Below, in pieces: positions 15,947-24,826 of a DNA stretch of 34,262 bases. Source of the DNA: Clostridia bacterium (lineage in GTDB: Bacteria > Bacillota > Clostridia > Oscillospirales > Acutalibacteraceae); assembly GCA_024689165.1 (NCBI GenBank), contig JAILDS010000168.1:1-34262 (forward strand). Direction: 5' to 3'. A program made the position numbers and the translations under genes. The first letter of the stretch is position 1. Each line of letters opens with the position of its first letter. The notes under the pieces were generated by a model. It was not told where the DNA came from and made no database searches. It saw nothing but the letters and a program-made list of their open reading frames with translations.

Positions 15947-17269
15947 ATGTCAGAAACCATCCTCCAGTTCGGTACGGGCAATTTCCTGCGCGCGTTCATC
16001 TGCGATTTCATAGACTCGCTCAACGCGCAGGGGCTTTACGGAGGCAGTATCGTCGTCGTCTCTCCGACCGACTCAATAAACGTCGGGAAGATCAACGCCG
16101 TTTCCGGGCGTTACGGACTCATCCTGCGCGGTATCTCCGGCGGGGAGGTCTTCGAGTCGTCCCGAACTCTCGCCTGCATATCGCGGGCGATAAACCCCTA
16201 CCGCTCCTTTCCGGAATTCCTCGGGCTCGCCGCTGCTCCCGAGCTGCGCTTCATCGTGTCGAACACCACCGAGGCGGGCATAGCCTTCGACCCCTCGTGC
16301 GGCTTCGGCGACGAGCCGCCGGCGTCGTTCCCCGCGAAGCTGACCCGTTTTCTGTTCGAGCGTTACAGGCTCGGCGGGCGCGGCTTCGTCATCCTGCCGT
16401 GCGAGCTCATCGAAGACAACGCCGGCAGGCTCCGGGAATACGTGAAAAAATACGCCGCGCTCTGGCAGCTCGGCGCAGAGTTCGAAGAATGGCTCGACTC
16501 GGAGAACGTTTTCTGCGAGACGCTCGTCGACAGGATAGTCTCGGGCTTCTCTCAGCAGGATTCGGACCGGATCTTCACCGAAACGGGCGAGCGCGACGAG
16601 CTGCTGACGGTCGCGGAGCCCTACCACCTCTGGGCGGTCGCGGGCGATTTCGAGCGGGAGCTGCCGCTGAAGCGCGGCGGCGTGAACGTCATCTGGGACG
16701 CGGATGTCGCCGCGGCGAGAGAGATGAAGGTACGGCTGCTCAACGGTTCGCACACCTCGATGGTATTCCTTTCGATGCTCTGCGGCGTACAGACTGTGGC
16801 GGAAAGCCTGAAGGACCCGGCTCTGAGGGCGTTCCTCGACGGCTGGACGGGGCGCTGCGCGATGCCGACGCTCGGAGATTCGCCTCGCTGCCGGGAATTC
16901 GCCTCGGCTGTTTACGAGCGCTTCTCCAACCCGTTCCTGCACCACCGCTGGAGCTCGATCTCGCTCAACTCGGTCTCAAAATTCACCGCCCGCGTGCTGC
17001 CGACCGCCCGCGAGCTGTACAAAGCAGGCGCCCCCGTGAAGATCCCGGCTCTGTCGCTGGCGGCGCTCGTGACGTATTACAAAGAAAACGACGTAAGCGA
17101 CTCCCCCGACGCCGTCCGTTCCGTCCGGGACAACGGCCTCGCCCGGATAACTGCCGACCGGGGACTGTGGGGTGAGGACGTCTCGTTCCTTCTGCCCGAC
17201 GCCGGGCGCGCGTCGGAGCTCCTGCGCGAAAAGGGCGCCGCGGAGGCGATACAGTGGAGCTTAAGCTGA
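15947..17269 (+). CDS. uxaB: Tagaturonate reductase (altronate oxidoreductase), mannitol dehydrogenase family
   Basis: UxaB reduces D-tagaturonate to D-altronate with NADH in galacturonate catabolism. The 440-residue protein has the N-terminal dinucleotide site QFGTGNFLRAF (about 7-17), then the IVSNTTEAGI segment. The family signature LLNGSHTSM is at about 264-272, followed by the C-terminal helical domain with NPFLHHRWSSISLNSVSKF. It is slightly shorter than the enterobacterial enzyme (about 480). ATG 15947 has only a weak AGG-type site. The stop overlaps the uxaA start by 16 nt, so the genes are coupled. The transporter downstream fits hexuronate uptake. Fructuronate reductase (UxuB) is a related alternative, but the adjacent altronate dehydratase favours UxaB. 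Confidence 0.9.
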   Translation: MSETILQFGTGNFLRAFICDFIDSLNAQGLYGGSIVVVSPTDSINVGKINAVSGRYGLILRGISGGEVFESSRTLACISRAINPYRSFPEFLGLAAAPELRFIVSNTTEAGIAFDPSCGFGDEPPASFPAKLTRFLFERYRLGGRGFVILPCELIEDNAGRLREYVKKYAALWQLGAEFEEWLDSENVFCETLVDRIVSGFSQQDSDRIFTETGERDELLTVAEPYHLWAVAGDFERELPLKRGGVNVIWDADVAAAREMKVRLLNGSHTSMVFLSMLCGVQTVAESLKDPALRAFLDGWTGRCAMPTLGDSPRCREFASAVYERFSNPFLHHRWSSISLNSVSKFTARVLPTARELYKAGAPVKIPALSLAALVTYYKENDVSDSPDAVRSVRDNGLARITADRGLWGEDVSFLLPDAGRASELLREKGAAEAIQWSLS

Positions 17270-18615
17270 TACACCCGTCCGACAACGTCGCCATCGGCGC
17301 GGAGGACTTTTACAAATACGCCGTGCGCGACATCCGCGCAGGCGAAAATATAGTCAAATACGGCTTCCCCATAGGCGTCGCGACGGAAGACGTTGCCGCC
17401 GGGGACTGCGTGCATACCCACAACATGAAGACCCGGCTCGGCGGAGAGGCGCGGTTCGAATACCGCCCGGAGTTCGCCTTCCCGGAGCCGGTCGAGCCCC
17501 CCGTTATAGACGCTTACGAGCGGAAAAACGGCGATGTCGGGATAAGGAACGACGTGTGGATCGTCCCCACCGTCGGCTGCGTGAACTCCGTCGCCCTGAA
17601 AGCCGCCGAACGGACGGGCGCCTTCGCCCTGACGCACCCTTACGGCTGCTCGCAGACAGGAAACGACCACGAACGGACGAAAAAGCTGCTCGCGCGGCTC
17701 GCCCTGCACCCCAACGCCGGCGGCGTGCTGATAATGGGACTGGGCTGCGAGAACAACGGTATCGACGCTTTGCGCGCCGCGCTGGGCGACTATGACCACG
17801 ACAGGGTGCTGTTCATGAACTGCCGCGACGAAGCGGACGAGCTTGCCGCTGCCGTCGGTCTCGTTTCAAGGCTCCGGAAAGCCGCCGCGACAGACAGGAG
17901 GACCCCCGTCCCGGTCTCCCGACTGAAGATCGGGCTCAAATGCGGCGGCAGCGACGCCATGAGCGGCATTACGGCGAACCCGCTCGTCGGACGCTTCACC
18001 GACCTTTTCACCGCCATGGGCGGGACCGCCGTTATGACCGAGGTACCGGAGATGTTCGGCGCGGAGGCCGTACTGCTGGGCCGCTGCGTCAACCGGGAGG
18101 TCTTCGACGCCGCCGCGGAAATGATGAATTCCTGGCGCAGGTATTACATTTCGCGCGGCGAGAAGATAAGCGAGAACCCTTCCCCCGGCAACAAAGCCGG
18201 CGGCATTACCACTCTCGAGGAAAAGTCCCTCGGCTGCGTCCAGAAGGGCGGGAGCGCCACGGTGACCGCCGTTGTCGCTTACGGCGAGGCGGCGACCCGG
18301 CCCGGGCTCAACCTCCTGTCCGCCCCCGGCAACGACATCGTATCATCCACGGCCCTCGCCGCGGCGGGCTGCCAGATCATCCTGTTCACCACCGGCCGCG
18401 GGACGCCCTTCGGCTCCGTCGTGCCGACGATAAAGATCGCCTCGAACAGCCGCCTCGCGCAGGATAAGCCCGGCTGGACAGACCTCGACGCGCAGACCGC
18501 GGGGGTCGACGAGCTCGCCCGCCTCGTCTTTGAGACCGCGGAGGGCAGACCTGCGAAAAACGAGCTCGGCGGATACCGCGAGATCGCGATCCTCAAAGAC
18601 GGAGTGACTTTATGA
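17254..18615 (+). CDS. uxaA: Altronate dehydratase
   Basis: UxaA dehydrates D-altronate to 2-keto-3-deoxygluconate. The 453-residue protein starts at GTG 17254, where GGAGG lies 7 nt upstream inside uxaB. The N-terminal SAF domain (about 1-70) contains HPSDNVAIG and DCVHTHNMKT. The C-terminal catalytic domain has GIRNDVWIVPTVGCVN, HPYGCSQTGNDHERT, GLGCENNGID, KCGGSDAMSGITANP and NPSPGNKAGGITTLEEKSLG, which include the conserved Cys and Asn residues of the family. The stop is followed 13 nt later by the transporter gene. Confidence 0.93.
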   Translation: MELKLIHPSDNVAIGAEDFYKYAVRDIRAGENIVKYGFPIGVATEDVAAGDCVHTHNMKTRLGGEARFEYRPEFAFPEPVEPPVIDAYERKNGDVGIRNDVWIVPTVGCVNSVALKAAERTGAFALTHPYGCSQTGNDHERTKKLLARLALHPNAGGVLIMGLGCENNGIDALRAALGDYDHDRVLFMNCRDEADELAAAVGLVSRLRKAAATDRRTPVPVSRLKIGLKCGGSDAMSGITANPLVGRFTDLFTAMGGTAVMTEVPEMFGAEAVLLGRCVNREVFDAAAEMMNSWRRYYISRGEKISENPSPGNKAGGITTLEEKSLGCVQKGGSATVTAVVAYGEAATRPGLNLLSAPGNDIVSSTALAAAGCQIILFTTGRGTPFGSVVPTIKIASNSRLAQDKPGWTDLDAQTAGVDELARLVFETAEGRPAKNELGGYREIAILKDGVTL

Positions 18616-18628
18616 AGAGGGAAACCAC

Positions 18629-20128
18629 ATGACCACCGGAACCGACAGGCCCGTCGACGTCCGGCTCGACGCGGAGGCTATGGAATACGTCCGCGAAAAC
18701 AGGCGCTACGTCCCCCGCAGGGAGGTCGTGGCGTACATTCTGTTCGACGTGGCGCAGACCTTCCCGCTCGACGCGTACGCCGACATCAAGGAGAGGTTCA
18801 ACCTTGACGTCCTGCACGTGTCGCTGGCGCTGAAAAAATACGTCGACCTCTTCGGCGGGATCTGGGACGCTGTCAACGACGTCCTCATCGGCGGGATAGT
18901 CGACAGGACCCGCACGCGCTGGGGCAAGTTCAAGCCCTACCTCGTCGCGCTGGCTATACCTGGCACGATAGGCTCGTGCCTCTACTGGCTGATGCCGCTG
19001 TTCTTCTCTGCGACGGACGAGACGGCTATGGGCAAATTCGCCGCGTTCTTCGCGGTATCGATCATCAACGAGACCGTCGGCACGTTCAGGAGCATAGCCC
19101 GCACCGGGATGCTCGCGACGATCTCGCCACACCCCGTCGAGAGGACGCGGCTGATCACGCTGGCGGAGGTGCTCTCCTTCGGCGACAATGTCCCGAGACT
19201 GCTGATGAGCGGGTTCATCGACCTGATAAACAATAAAAAGATATCCATGTCGATGAAGTCGCTCTACGTCGGCATGGGCAGCTTCGCGACCGTCGCGGCG
19301 GGGCTGATGTCCTTTTATTTCGCCCTCGTCGCGCATGAGCGGATAATCCAGACCCCGGAGCCGCCTCAGCTGAAGCAGTCCCTGCGGGCGCTCGTCCACA
19401 ACAAGCCCATGCTGCTGATAACGCTGTCCGAGTTCCTGGGCTCGTTCTCGCTGTCCACCGGCATGACGAACTACTACATAGACGTCCTCGGCAGCGCTTC
19501 GATAAAGCTGATCGTCGGCATCCCGGGCGGCTTCGTCTCGACCCCGTCCTACGCGTGGGTGCCGTGGATGCGGCGGAAATTCCAGACGCGGACCCTGTGG
19601 ATACTCGGCGCCATGAGCAGCGACGCGCTGATGTTCCTCGTTTTCCTGTTCGGCTCCATAGGCGGCGTCACGCACGGGCTGTACAAAAAGATCGTCCCGA
19701 TGATCGTTGCCATCACCATCCAGGAAACGCTGGCAATGGTGTTCTGGGGCGTGAGGAAGGTCATCCCGCAGGAGATGTTCAACGAGGCGATGGACTACGG
19801 CGAATGGAAGAACGGCTACCGCAACGAGGGCATGATGAGCGTCATCAGGGGCCTCGCGGCGAAGTTCGTGTCCACCTTCGGGCAGACGATCAAGACCTGG
19901 CTGATGGACAAAATGGGCTACGACCAGCAGGCGGGCTTCCTCGGGCAGACCGACAGGACGAAATACTATCTTTTCGCCATGGCGACCGCGCTGCCGTTCG
20001 CGTCCAACCTGCTGTCGCTCATTCCGAAGCTGCTGTACGACCTCGGCGGCAAAAAGCGCGACCTTATGTACGCCGAGCTCCTCGCCCGCCGGGAGGAGGC
20101 CGGAGCTCAGGCCGGAAGACAGGACTGA
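18629..20128 (+). CDS. GPH-family (glycoside-pentoside-hexuronide:cation) sugar transporter
   Basis: This 499-residue polytopic membrane protein carries the family loop IWDAVNDVLIGGIVDRTRTRWGKFKPY between helices 2 and 3, and the C-terminal-half motif DYGEWKNGYRNEG. About 12 hydrophobic segments are visible. These proteins import glycosides, pentoses or hexuronides with a cation. The third position in an operon with uxaB and uxaA points to galacturonate, tagaturonate or an oligogalacturonide, though substrate remains inference. ATG 18629 follows AGAGGGA. The N-terminal ~35 residues are hydrophilic and longer than usual. The operon ends in the inverted-repeat element at 20143-20446, which carries a terminator. 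Confidence 0.88.
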   Translation: MTTGTDRPVDVRLDAEAMEYVRENRRYVPRREVVAYILFDVAQTFPLDAYADIKERFNLDVLHVSLALKKYVDLFGGIWDAVNDVLIGGIVDRTRTRWGKFKPYLVALAIPGTIGSCLYWLMPLFFSATDETAMGKFAAFFAVSIINETVGTFRSIARTGMLATISPHPVERTRLITLAEVLSFGDNVPRLLMSGFIDLINNKKISMSMKSLYVGMGSFATVAAGLMSFYFALVAHERIIQTPEPPQLKQSLRALVHNKPMLLITLSEFLGSFSLSTGMTNYYIDVLGSASIKLIVGIPGGFVSTPSYAWVPWMRRKFQTRTLWILGAMSSDALMFLVFLFGSIGGVTHGLYKKIVPMIVAITIQETLAMVFWGVRKVIPQEMFNEAMDYGEWKNGYRNEGMMSVIRGLAAKFVSTFGQTIKTWLMDKMGYDQQAGFLGQTDRTKYYLFAMATALPFASNLLSLIPKLLYDLGGKKRDLMYAELLARREEAGAQAGRQD

Positions 20129-20142
20129 AAAAGCACAGAGAT

Positions 20143-20446
20143 ACGCCCCCGCCGAAAGGGCGTGCAACTCAGGGATTTAACAGACTCAAAAAATATCTTT
20201 CAGCGTAATACTTCGTTAAAAAACTCGAAATACATAAAGTATTTCTGCGTTTGTTGCCTCGTCTAACGCTGAAATCCGATTTTTTGAGTTGCAAAGCAAT
20301 TCCGAAACAGATATTTTTTAGGCAGTACGATGAAAAAAACAGGAGCAAGGCTGGCGCCTTGCCCTGTTTTTTGAAGAAGTAATGTCAAAAAAGAGCGTTT
20401 CGGAATCTATTAAATCCCTGAGTTGCACGCCCTAGGGCGGGGGCGT
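20143..20446. mobile_element. MITE-like ~304-bp inverted-repeat element between convergent operons
   Basis: The termini are about 41-nt inverted repeats, 20143-20184 with 20406-20446. Their core AGGGCGTGCAACTCAGGG is perfect and they differ by a few bases in total. There is no ORF. Inside are two further paired arms. Arm 1 is 20184-20206 with 20266-20289, capped by GAAATAC-ATAAA-GTATTTC (20227-20245). Arm 2 pairs ATTCCGAAAC near 20299-20308 with its complement near 20396-20405, capped by the terminator hairpin 20334-20372. The whole could fold as a three-way junction. No clear target duplication was found. It resembles the element at 15381-15655 in size and architecture but not in sequence. 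Confidence 0.65.
20333..20372. terminator. Bidirectional intrinsic terminator inside the inverted-repeat element
   Basis: AAAAAACAGG + GCAAGGC (20334-20351, one bulged A) pairs with GCCTTGC + CCTGTTTTTT (20356-20372) around TGGC. A-tracts and T-tracts on both sides make it work on either strand. It can serve the uxa operon (+) and the ABC operon (-). Confidence 0.85.
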
Positions 20447-20460
20447 TGTTCGTTCAGTTC

Positions 20461-22347
20461 TCAGCTCGCCTCTTCTTCCTCGGGCGGGATGCCTCCGGTG
20501 TACTGGCTGAGGTACAGGCTCGCGTAATATCCGTTCCTCGCGAGAAGCTCGTCGTGCGTGCCCTGCTCGACTATCGTGCCCTTCCTCATGACAAGTATCG
20601 TGTCGGCGTTCCTGATCGTCGACAGCCTGTGCGCGATAACGAAGCTCGTCCTGCCCTTCATGAGGGCGGACATGGCCTCCTGAATATTGAGCTCGGTCCT
20701 CGTGTCGACGGAGCTCGTCGCCTCGTCGAGGATCAGTATGGCGGGGTCTGCGAGAATGGCGCGGGCGATGGTCAGCAGCTGTCTCTGCCCCTGCGACAGG
20801 TTCGAGCCGTCCTCGTCGAGGACCGTATCGTAACCCTTTTCGAGAGCCGTGATGAAATCATGCGCCTCCGCCGTCCTCGCGGCAAGCTCTATCTCCTCGT
20901 CCGTCGCGTCGGGCCGGGCGTAGGCTATGTTCTCTTTGATAGTGCCCCTGAACAGCCACGTGTCCTGCAGCACCATGCCGGTGTTCCTGCGCAGCTCGTC
21001 GCGGGACATCCTCGCGATATCCTTCGAGTCGATATATATATGCCCGGCGTCGACCTCGTAGAAACGCATCAGCAGGTTGACTATGGTCGTCTTGCCGGAG
21101 CCGGTGGGCCCGACGATAGCGGTGAGCGAGCCCGGCACGGCGTGGATGTTGAGGTCCTTTATCAGGGGCTTGTCCGGCGTGTATGAAAAATCGACGTGCT
21201 CGAACCTGACGTCGCCGACGGCGCGGCCGAGCGTCAGCTCCGTCACCTCGGGCGTCTGCTCCTCCTCGTCCATGAACTCGAACACGCGCTCCGCGCTGGC
21301 GAGGGTCGACTGGATGGAGTTTATCAGCTTCGAAATGTTGATTATAGGCGAAGAGAAATAGGACGAGTACTGGGAATAGGCGGTGATGCCGCCGATCGTG
21401 ATCCTGCCCCTGAAAAGGCAGACCGCGCCGACGAAGAAGATGCCGAGGAAATCGACGTCTTTAATGACGGTGAGTATCGGGTTGATGACGCCGGAAATGA
21501 TGTTCGCCTCGCGCCCTGCGTAACGGAGGTTGTCGTTGATCTCGTCGAACTCCTCGACGCTCTTTTTTTCATGCCCGAAAATGCGCACGATGTTGTGCCC
21601 CGTGTACATCTCCTCGATATGGCCGTTGAGGTCGCCCATGGTGTTCCAGTAGCGTTTGAACCAGACCTTCGAAAGTCTTGAGATACCGAAGGAGATGGCG
21701 GCGGAAACGGGCACGAAGGCGATCGATACGACCGTCATCTGCCACACTCCCGTCCAGAGCATCATGACCAGAGCACCGACGCACTGGACGGCGTTCGTAA
21801 GAACGGTTATCAGCGACGACTGAAGACCCTGAGACACGTTCTCGATGTCGTTGGTCATGCGGCTCATGACCTCGCCCTTTGTGGTGGAGTCGTAGAATTT
21901 CAGCGGTAGCAGCGACAGCTTGGCGTTGAGGTTTTCCCTCAGAGAGCAGACCAGCTTCTGCGAAACGCCGGCAGCGACCCACTCACGTATGAACGTGAAC
22001 AGAGAGGACAGGCCGAAATACAGCGCGACCTTGTTAAGCGGCGTCAGAAGCGCGCCGAAATCGGCGGGCTGCCCCGAAAGCCGCACCCGGACCTGCTCGG
22101 TCAGAGCGTCGACGACGTCGCCCATGACGTCGGGCGTGTAAACGTTCATCAGCGTCGACGCTATCGCGGCGAGGACGACGATGCTCATCGGGAAAGCCTG
22201 GGGTTTTATGAGGCCGAGGAAGCGGACGAGCGTTTTGCCGGTGTTCTTGACCTTGCTTTTGCCGTCGTCGGGGTTCTTGCGGTAAGCGGCGTATTTGCTC
22301 GAGGAATACCGCTGCTCCATGATCTGCTTCTTTTCGCTGCGGGTCAT
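20461..22347 (-). CDS. ABC exporter subunit, fused membrane and ATPase domains, canonical ATP site
   Basis: This 628-residue half-transporter has a type IV exporter fold (six helices, about 45-345) and a C-terminal ATPase. The Walker A motif is GPTGSGKT (413-420), the signature LSQGQ (517-521), the Walker B LILDEATSS with catalytic Glu542, and the switch His573 in IAHRLST. It follows the partner gene with a 4-nt ATGA overlap, so the two are made as a heterodimer. Homologous pairs such as BmrC/BmrD and TM287/288 export drugs, peptides or lipids; the substrate here is unknown. This subunit supplies the catalytic Glu and His that the partner lacks. Confidence 0.92.
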   Translation of the reverse strand: MTRSEKKQIMEQRYSSSKYAAYRKNPDDGKSKVKNTGKTLVRFLGLIKPQAFPMSIVVLAAIASTLMNVYTPDVMGDVVDALTEQVRVRLSGQPADFGALLTPLNKVALYFGLSSLFTFIREWVAAGVSQKLVCSLRENLNAKLSLLPLKFYDSTTKGEVMSRMTNDIENVSQGLQSSLITVLTNAVQCVGALVMMLWTGVWQMTVVSIAFVPVSAAISFGISRLSKVWFKRYWNTMGDLNGHIEEMYTGHNIVRIFGHEKKSVEEFDEINDNLRYAGREANIISGVINPILTVIKDVDFLGIFFVGAVCLFRGRITIGGITAYSQYSSYFSSPIINISKLINSIQSTLASAERVFEFMDEEEQTPEVTELTLGRAVGDVRFEHVDFSYTPDKPLIKDLNIHAVPGSLTAIVGPTGSGKTTIVNLLMRFYEVDAGHIYIDSKDIARMSRDELRRNTGMVLQDTWLFRGTIKENIAYARPDATDEEIELAARTAEAHDFITALEKGYDTVLDEDGSNLSQGQRQLLTIARAILADPAILILDEATSSVDTRTELNIQEAMSALMKGRTSFVIAHRLSTIRNADTILVMRKGTIVEQGTHDELLARNGYYASLYLSQYTGGIPPEEEEAS

Positions 22348-24509
22348 GCGCTCACCCCCGATCCGAGCTGGCTTATTGCTATGGAACGGTACAGCTCGCA
22401 GGTATCGAGCAGCTCCTCATGCCTGCCGCAGGCGATTATGGAGCCCTTGTCCATGACGATTATCCTGTCCGCGTCCATGATGGTGCCTATCCTCTGAGCG
22501 ACGAGGATGATGTTCGATTCGCTCAGGTACGCCTTTATGCTCGCCCTGAGCCTTGCGTCGGTCGCGAGGTCGAGGGCCGAAAAGCTGTCGTCGAAAATGT
22601 ATATCTCGGCCTGCTTTACGACGGCGCGAGCTATGGCGAGCCGCTGACGCTGCCCTCCCGAGAAGTTCGTGCCGCCCTGGCTGACGAGGCTGTCGAGCCC
22701 GTCCGGCAGAGCCGCAACGAAGCTCTTAGCCTGCGCGATCTCGAGAGCGCGCCAGATCTCCGCGTCCGAGGCGTCCTCCTTGCCGAAACGGATATTGTCG
22801 CGTATGGTGCCGCTGAACAGGAACGCCTTCTGCGGGATGTAGGCGATCTTTTTCTGAAGCTCGTCGAAGGCGATGTCCCTGACGTTGACCCCGTCTATGA
22901 GCACTTCGCCCTCGGTCGCGTCGTAAAGCCGCGGAATAAGGCTTATAACGGTCGATTTGCCGCAGCCGGTGCCGCCTATGAGAGCGGTCGTCTCGCCGTG
23001 CCTGCAGCTGAAGCTGACGCTGTTGAGCGCGGCGCGCGATTCGGTGGTTATCTCGTCGTCCGCATCGCTGCCGGGAGTGTAGACCGGCTCGGCGACGCCC
23101 TTAGGCGGCGCGGAGCCTCCGGGCAGGCTCATGCCTCCGGCAAAAGAGCCCGTCTTGCCCGACACCGGGCCGTCCGCGGACCTGCCGGATACGGCGGGTT
23201 CGTTCTTTTCTGCCTCGGCGCGTTTCTTTTCCTCGCGCGCCTCCGCCTTAAGTCTGCGCTCCTGCTGCTTCCTCTCCCGGATCAGCTTCTTGCGCTCCTT
23301 ATCGGTAAGGTTCGCGTCGTTTTCGGGGCGGTCGGAGTCGTCTATCCCCATGAATTTCGACAGCTTGGCTATCGCCTTATTGTCCTTGGACCTGTCGTCC
23401 TTTATTGCTTCCTTGTACCTGAACACGACGTTCCTGAACTCGACCGAGCCGTCGCAGACGGTCGGGGTCACGGGGTTCTCGCTCTCGACGACGTCGCTCT
23501 TCGCCTCAAGCACGGTGTTTATACGCCGCGCCGATACCTGCGCCCTCGGGAAAGACCCGACGATCGCTATGACCTGGGCTATCGCCATCATGACCATCAT
23601 GAAATACGACAGGAACGCCGTCAGGCTGCCTATCGTCTCGGCTATCTTCGTCTGCTCGGCGGCTATGGCCGGGTCGAGGGCGTTTATCCCTTTGAGCACC
23701 CGGTAAAGGAGCAGAATGACGATGCCGTAGATTATGACGACAAGGAACGGCATGAGCAGCGACAGTATCCTCGCGGCCTTGAGGGCGTAACCCGTGAGGA
23801 TGAGGTTCGTCTTATTGAAATCCCTGTCCGTGTCCTCCGTCTTCCTGAAAGCGCGTATGACCCTGATGCCGGAGATCTTTTCGCGCAGGATACGGTTGAG
23901 CCTGTCGAGCTGCTTCTGTATCCTCAGGAACATGGGTGAGATGAACTTGAAGAATACGAGCAGTATTATCAGGAATACAGGGATGATCGCGAGTATGGTG
24001 CCCGCGAGGTTCGGGGCGGTGACGAAGACCATGACGAGGCCGCCGATGAGCAGCACCGGCACGGACAGCACGTTGCGCAGCGTGGTCAGGACAACCTCGT
24101 GTATATTGCTGACGTCGGAGGTCGTGCGGGTTATCAGGGACGCCACGCCTATCCTGTCTATGTCGCTCTGCCCCAGCGACGAGACCTTGCGGAACATCAT
24201 GGAGCGAAGGGCTTTTGAATAGTTGGTGGACACGACCGTTGAAAAATATGTGTTGCACAGGCCGAACACGCAGGAAACGAGCGCCGCGGCGACTATCACG
24301 GCGGAATAGACGTAAAAATCATGCGGCAGCGCTTCGGCGACCGGCCCCGTATAGGTCGGGTCGGGCGTGATATTCTGCGTGATCTCCGTAACGAGGTTCT
24401 TGCTCATTATCGGAGTTATCATGCTCAGCACCGTTGAAGACAGCATAAAAATCAGCGAAAGCACCAGCTCGCGTCTGAACGGTCTGAGAAGAGACAGTAT
24501 TTTTTTCAT
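22344..24509 (-). CDS. ABC exporter subunit with degenerate ATP site and a ~125-residue charged insertion
   Basis: This 721-residue half-transporter has the membrane domain at about 10-330 and the ATPase at about 355-715. Walker A is GGTGCGKS (512-519) and the signature FSGGQ (616-620). Walker B reads IYIFDDSFS, so Asp641 replaces the catalytic Glu. The switch His is Gln672 (VAQRIGT). Both changes are usual for the degenerate half of heterodimeric exporters. The odd feature is residues 368-494, lying between the A-loop strand VVFRYKEA and ALNSVSF. They form a Lys/Arg/Glu-rich predicted coil (ERKKLIRERKQQERRLKAEAREEKK), then a Gly/Pro/Ser-rich linker. ATG 24509 has no strong ribosome site. It is the first gene of the pair. 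Confidence 0.92.
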   Translation of the reverse strand: MKKILSLLRPFRRELVLSLIFMLSSTVLSMITPIMSKNLVTEITQNITPDPTYTGPVAEALPHDFYVYSAVIVAAALVSCVFGLCNTYFSTVVSTNYSKALRSMMFRKVSSLGQSDIDRIGVASLITRTTSDVSNIHEVVLTTLRNVLSVPVLLIGGLVMVFVTAPNLAGTILAIIPVFLIILLVFFKFISPMFLRIQKQLDRLNRILREKISGIRVIRAFRKTEDTDRDFNKTNLILTGYALKAARILSLLMPFLVVIIYGIVILLLYRVLKGINALDPAIAAEQTKIAETIGSLTAFLSYFMMVMMAIAQVIAIVGSFPRAQVSARRINTVLEAKSDVVESENPVTPTVCDGSVEFRNVVFRYKEAIKDDRSKDNKAIAKLSKFMGIDDSDRPENDANLTDKERKKLIRERKQQERRLKAEAREEKKRAEAEKNEPAVSGRSADGPVSGKTGSFAGGMSLPGGSAPPKGVAEPVYTPGSDADDEITTESRAALNSVSFSCRHGETTALIGGTGCGKSTVISLIPRLYDATEGEVLIDGVNVRDIAFDELQKKIAYIPQKAFLFSGTIRDNIRFGKEDASDAEIWRALEIAQAKSFVAALPDGLDSLVSQGGTNFSGGQRQRLAIARAVVKQAEIYIFDDSFSALDLATDARLRASIKAYLSESNIILVAQRIGTIMDADRIIVMDKGSIIACGRHEELLDTCELYRSIAISQLGSGVSA

Positions 24510-24638
24510 TTATGAATCGCCGGGGATCAGCAAGGCGTCCTTTCGGTGGATTGGCGGGAACCGTCCCGGGAAGAGTCCGCTGCGGCGCTTTCTCCGGAGA
24601 CGGAGCGTTCAGGGCGCATGAGCGAATACCCGGACGTT

Positions 24639-24667
24639 ATTCTAACATTTGGCGGCGCGTTTTTCAA
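24639..24667 (-). promoter_or_regulatory. Promoter of the ABC exporter operon
   Basis: On the minus strand, TTGAAA (24662-24667), a 17-bp spacer and extended -10 TGT-TAGAAT (24639-24644) give a leader of about 120 nt. The leader contains a 30-codon open frame (ATG at 24619, stop at 24527-24529) without a ribosome site. I see no recognised riboswitch in it. Confidence 0.65.
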
Positions 24668-24729
24668 CCGGAACGTGCAAATCTTTGAAATGTTAAGATT
24701 TTCTTTTGACAATGTTAATAATTCCGTGA

Positions 24730-24758
24730 TTGACAAGCGCTCTTTGTGCGATTATAAT
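24730..24758 (+). promoter_or_regulatory. Perfect-consensus promoter for secreted protein A
   Basis: TTGACA (24730-24735), a 17-bp spacer and TATAAT (24753-24758) match the vegetative consensus at all 12 positions, suggesting strong expression. The start would be near 24765 and the leader about 60 nt. It is divergent from the ABC exporter promoter. Confidence 0.85.
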
Positions 24759-24826
24759 CTAAGCACAAGAAACGGCTAACCGCTGGCGGCCAGACGCCGA
24801 CAGCCGACTATTTGGAGGGAATAACC

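Noticed and set aside
18593..20167. 524-codon open frame on the minus strand
   Set aside because: Antisense to the GPH transporter, which has clear family motifs. The shadow is Arg/His-rich and motif-free.
24527..24619. 30-codon upstream ORF in the ABC exporter leader
   Set aside because: No ribosome site, starts about 12 nt after the inferred transcript start, composition not clearly coding.
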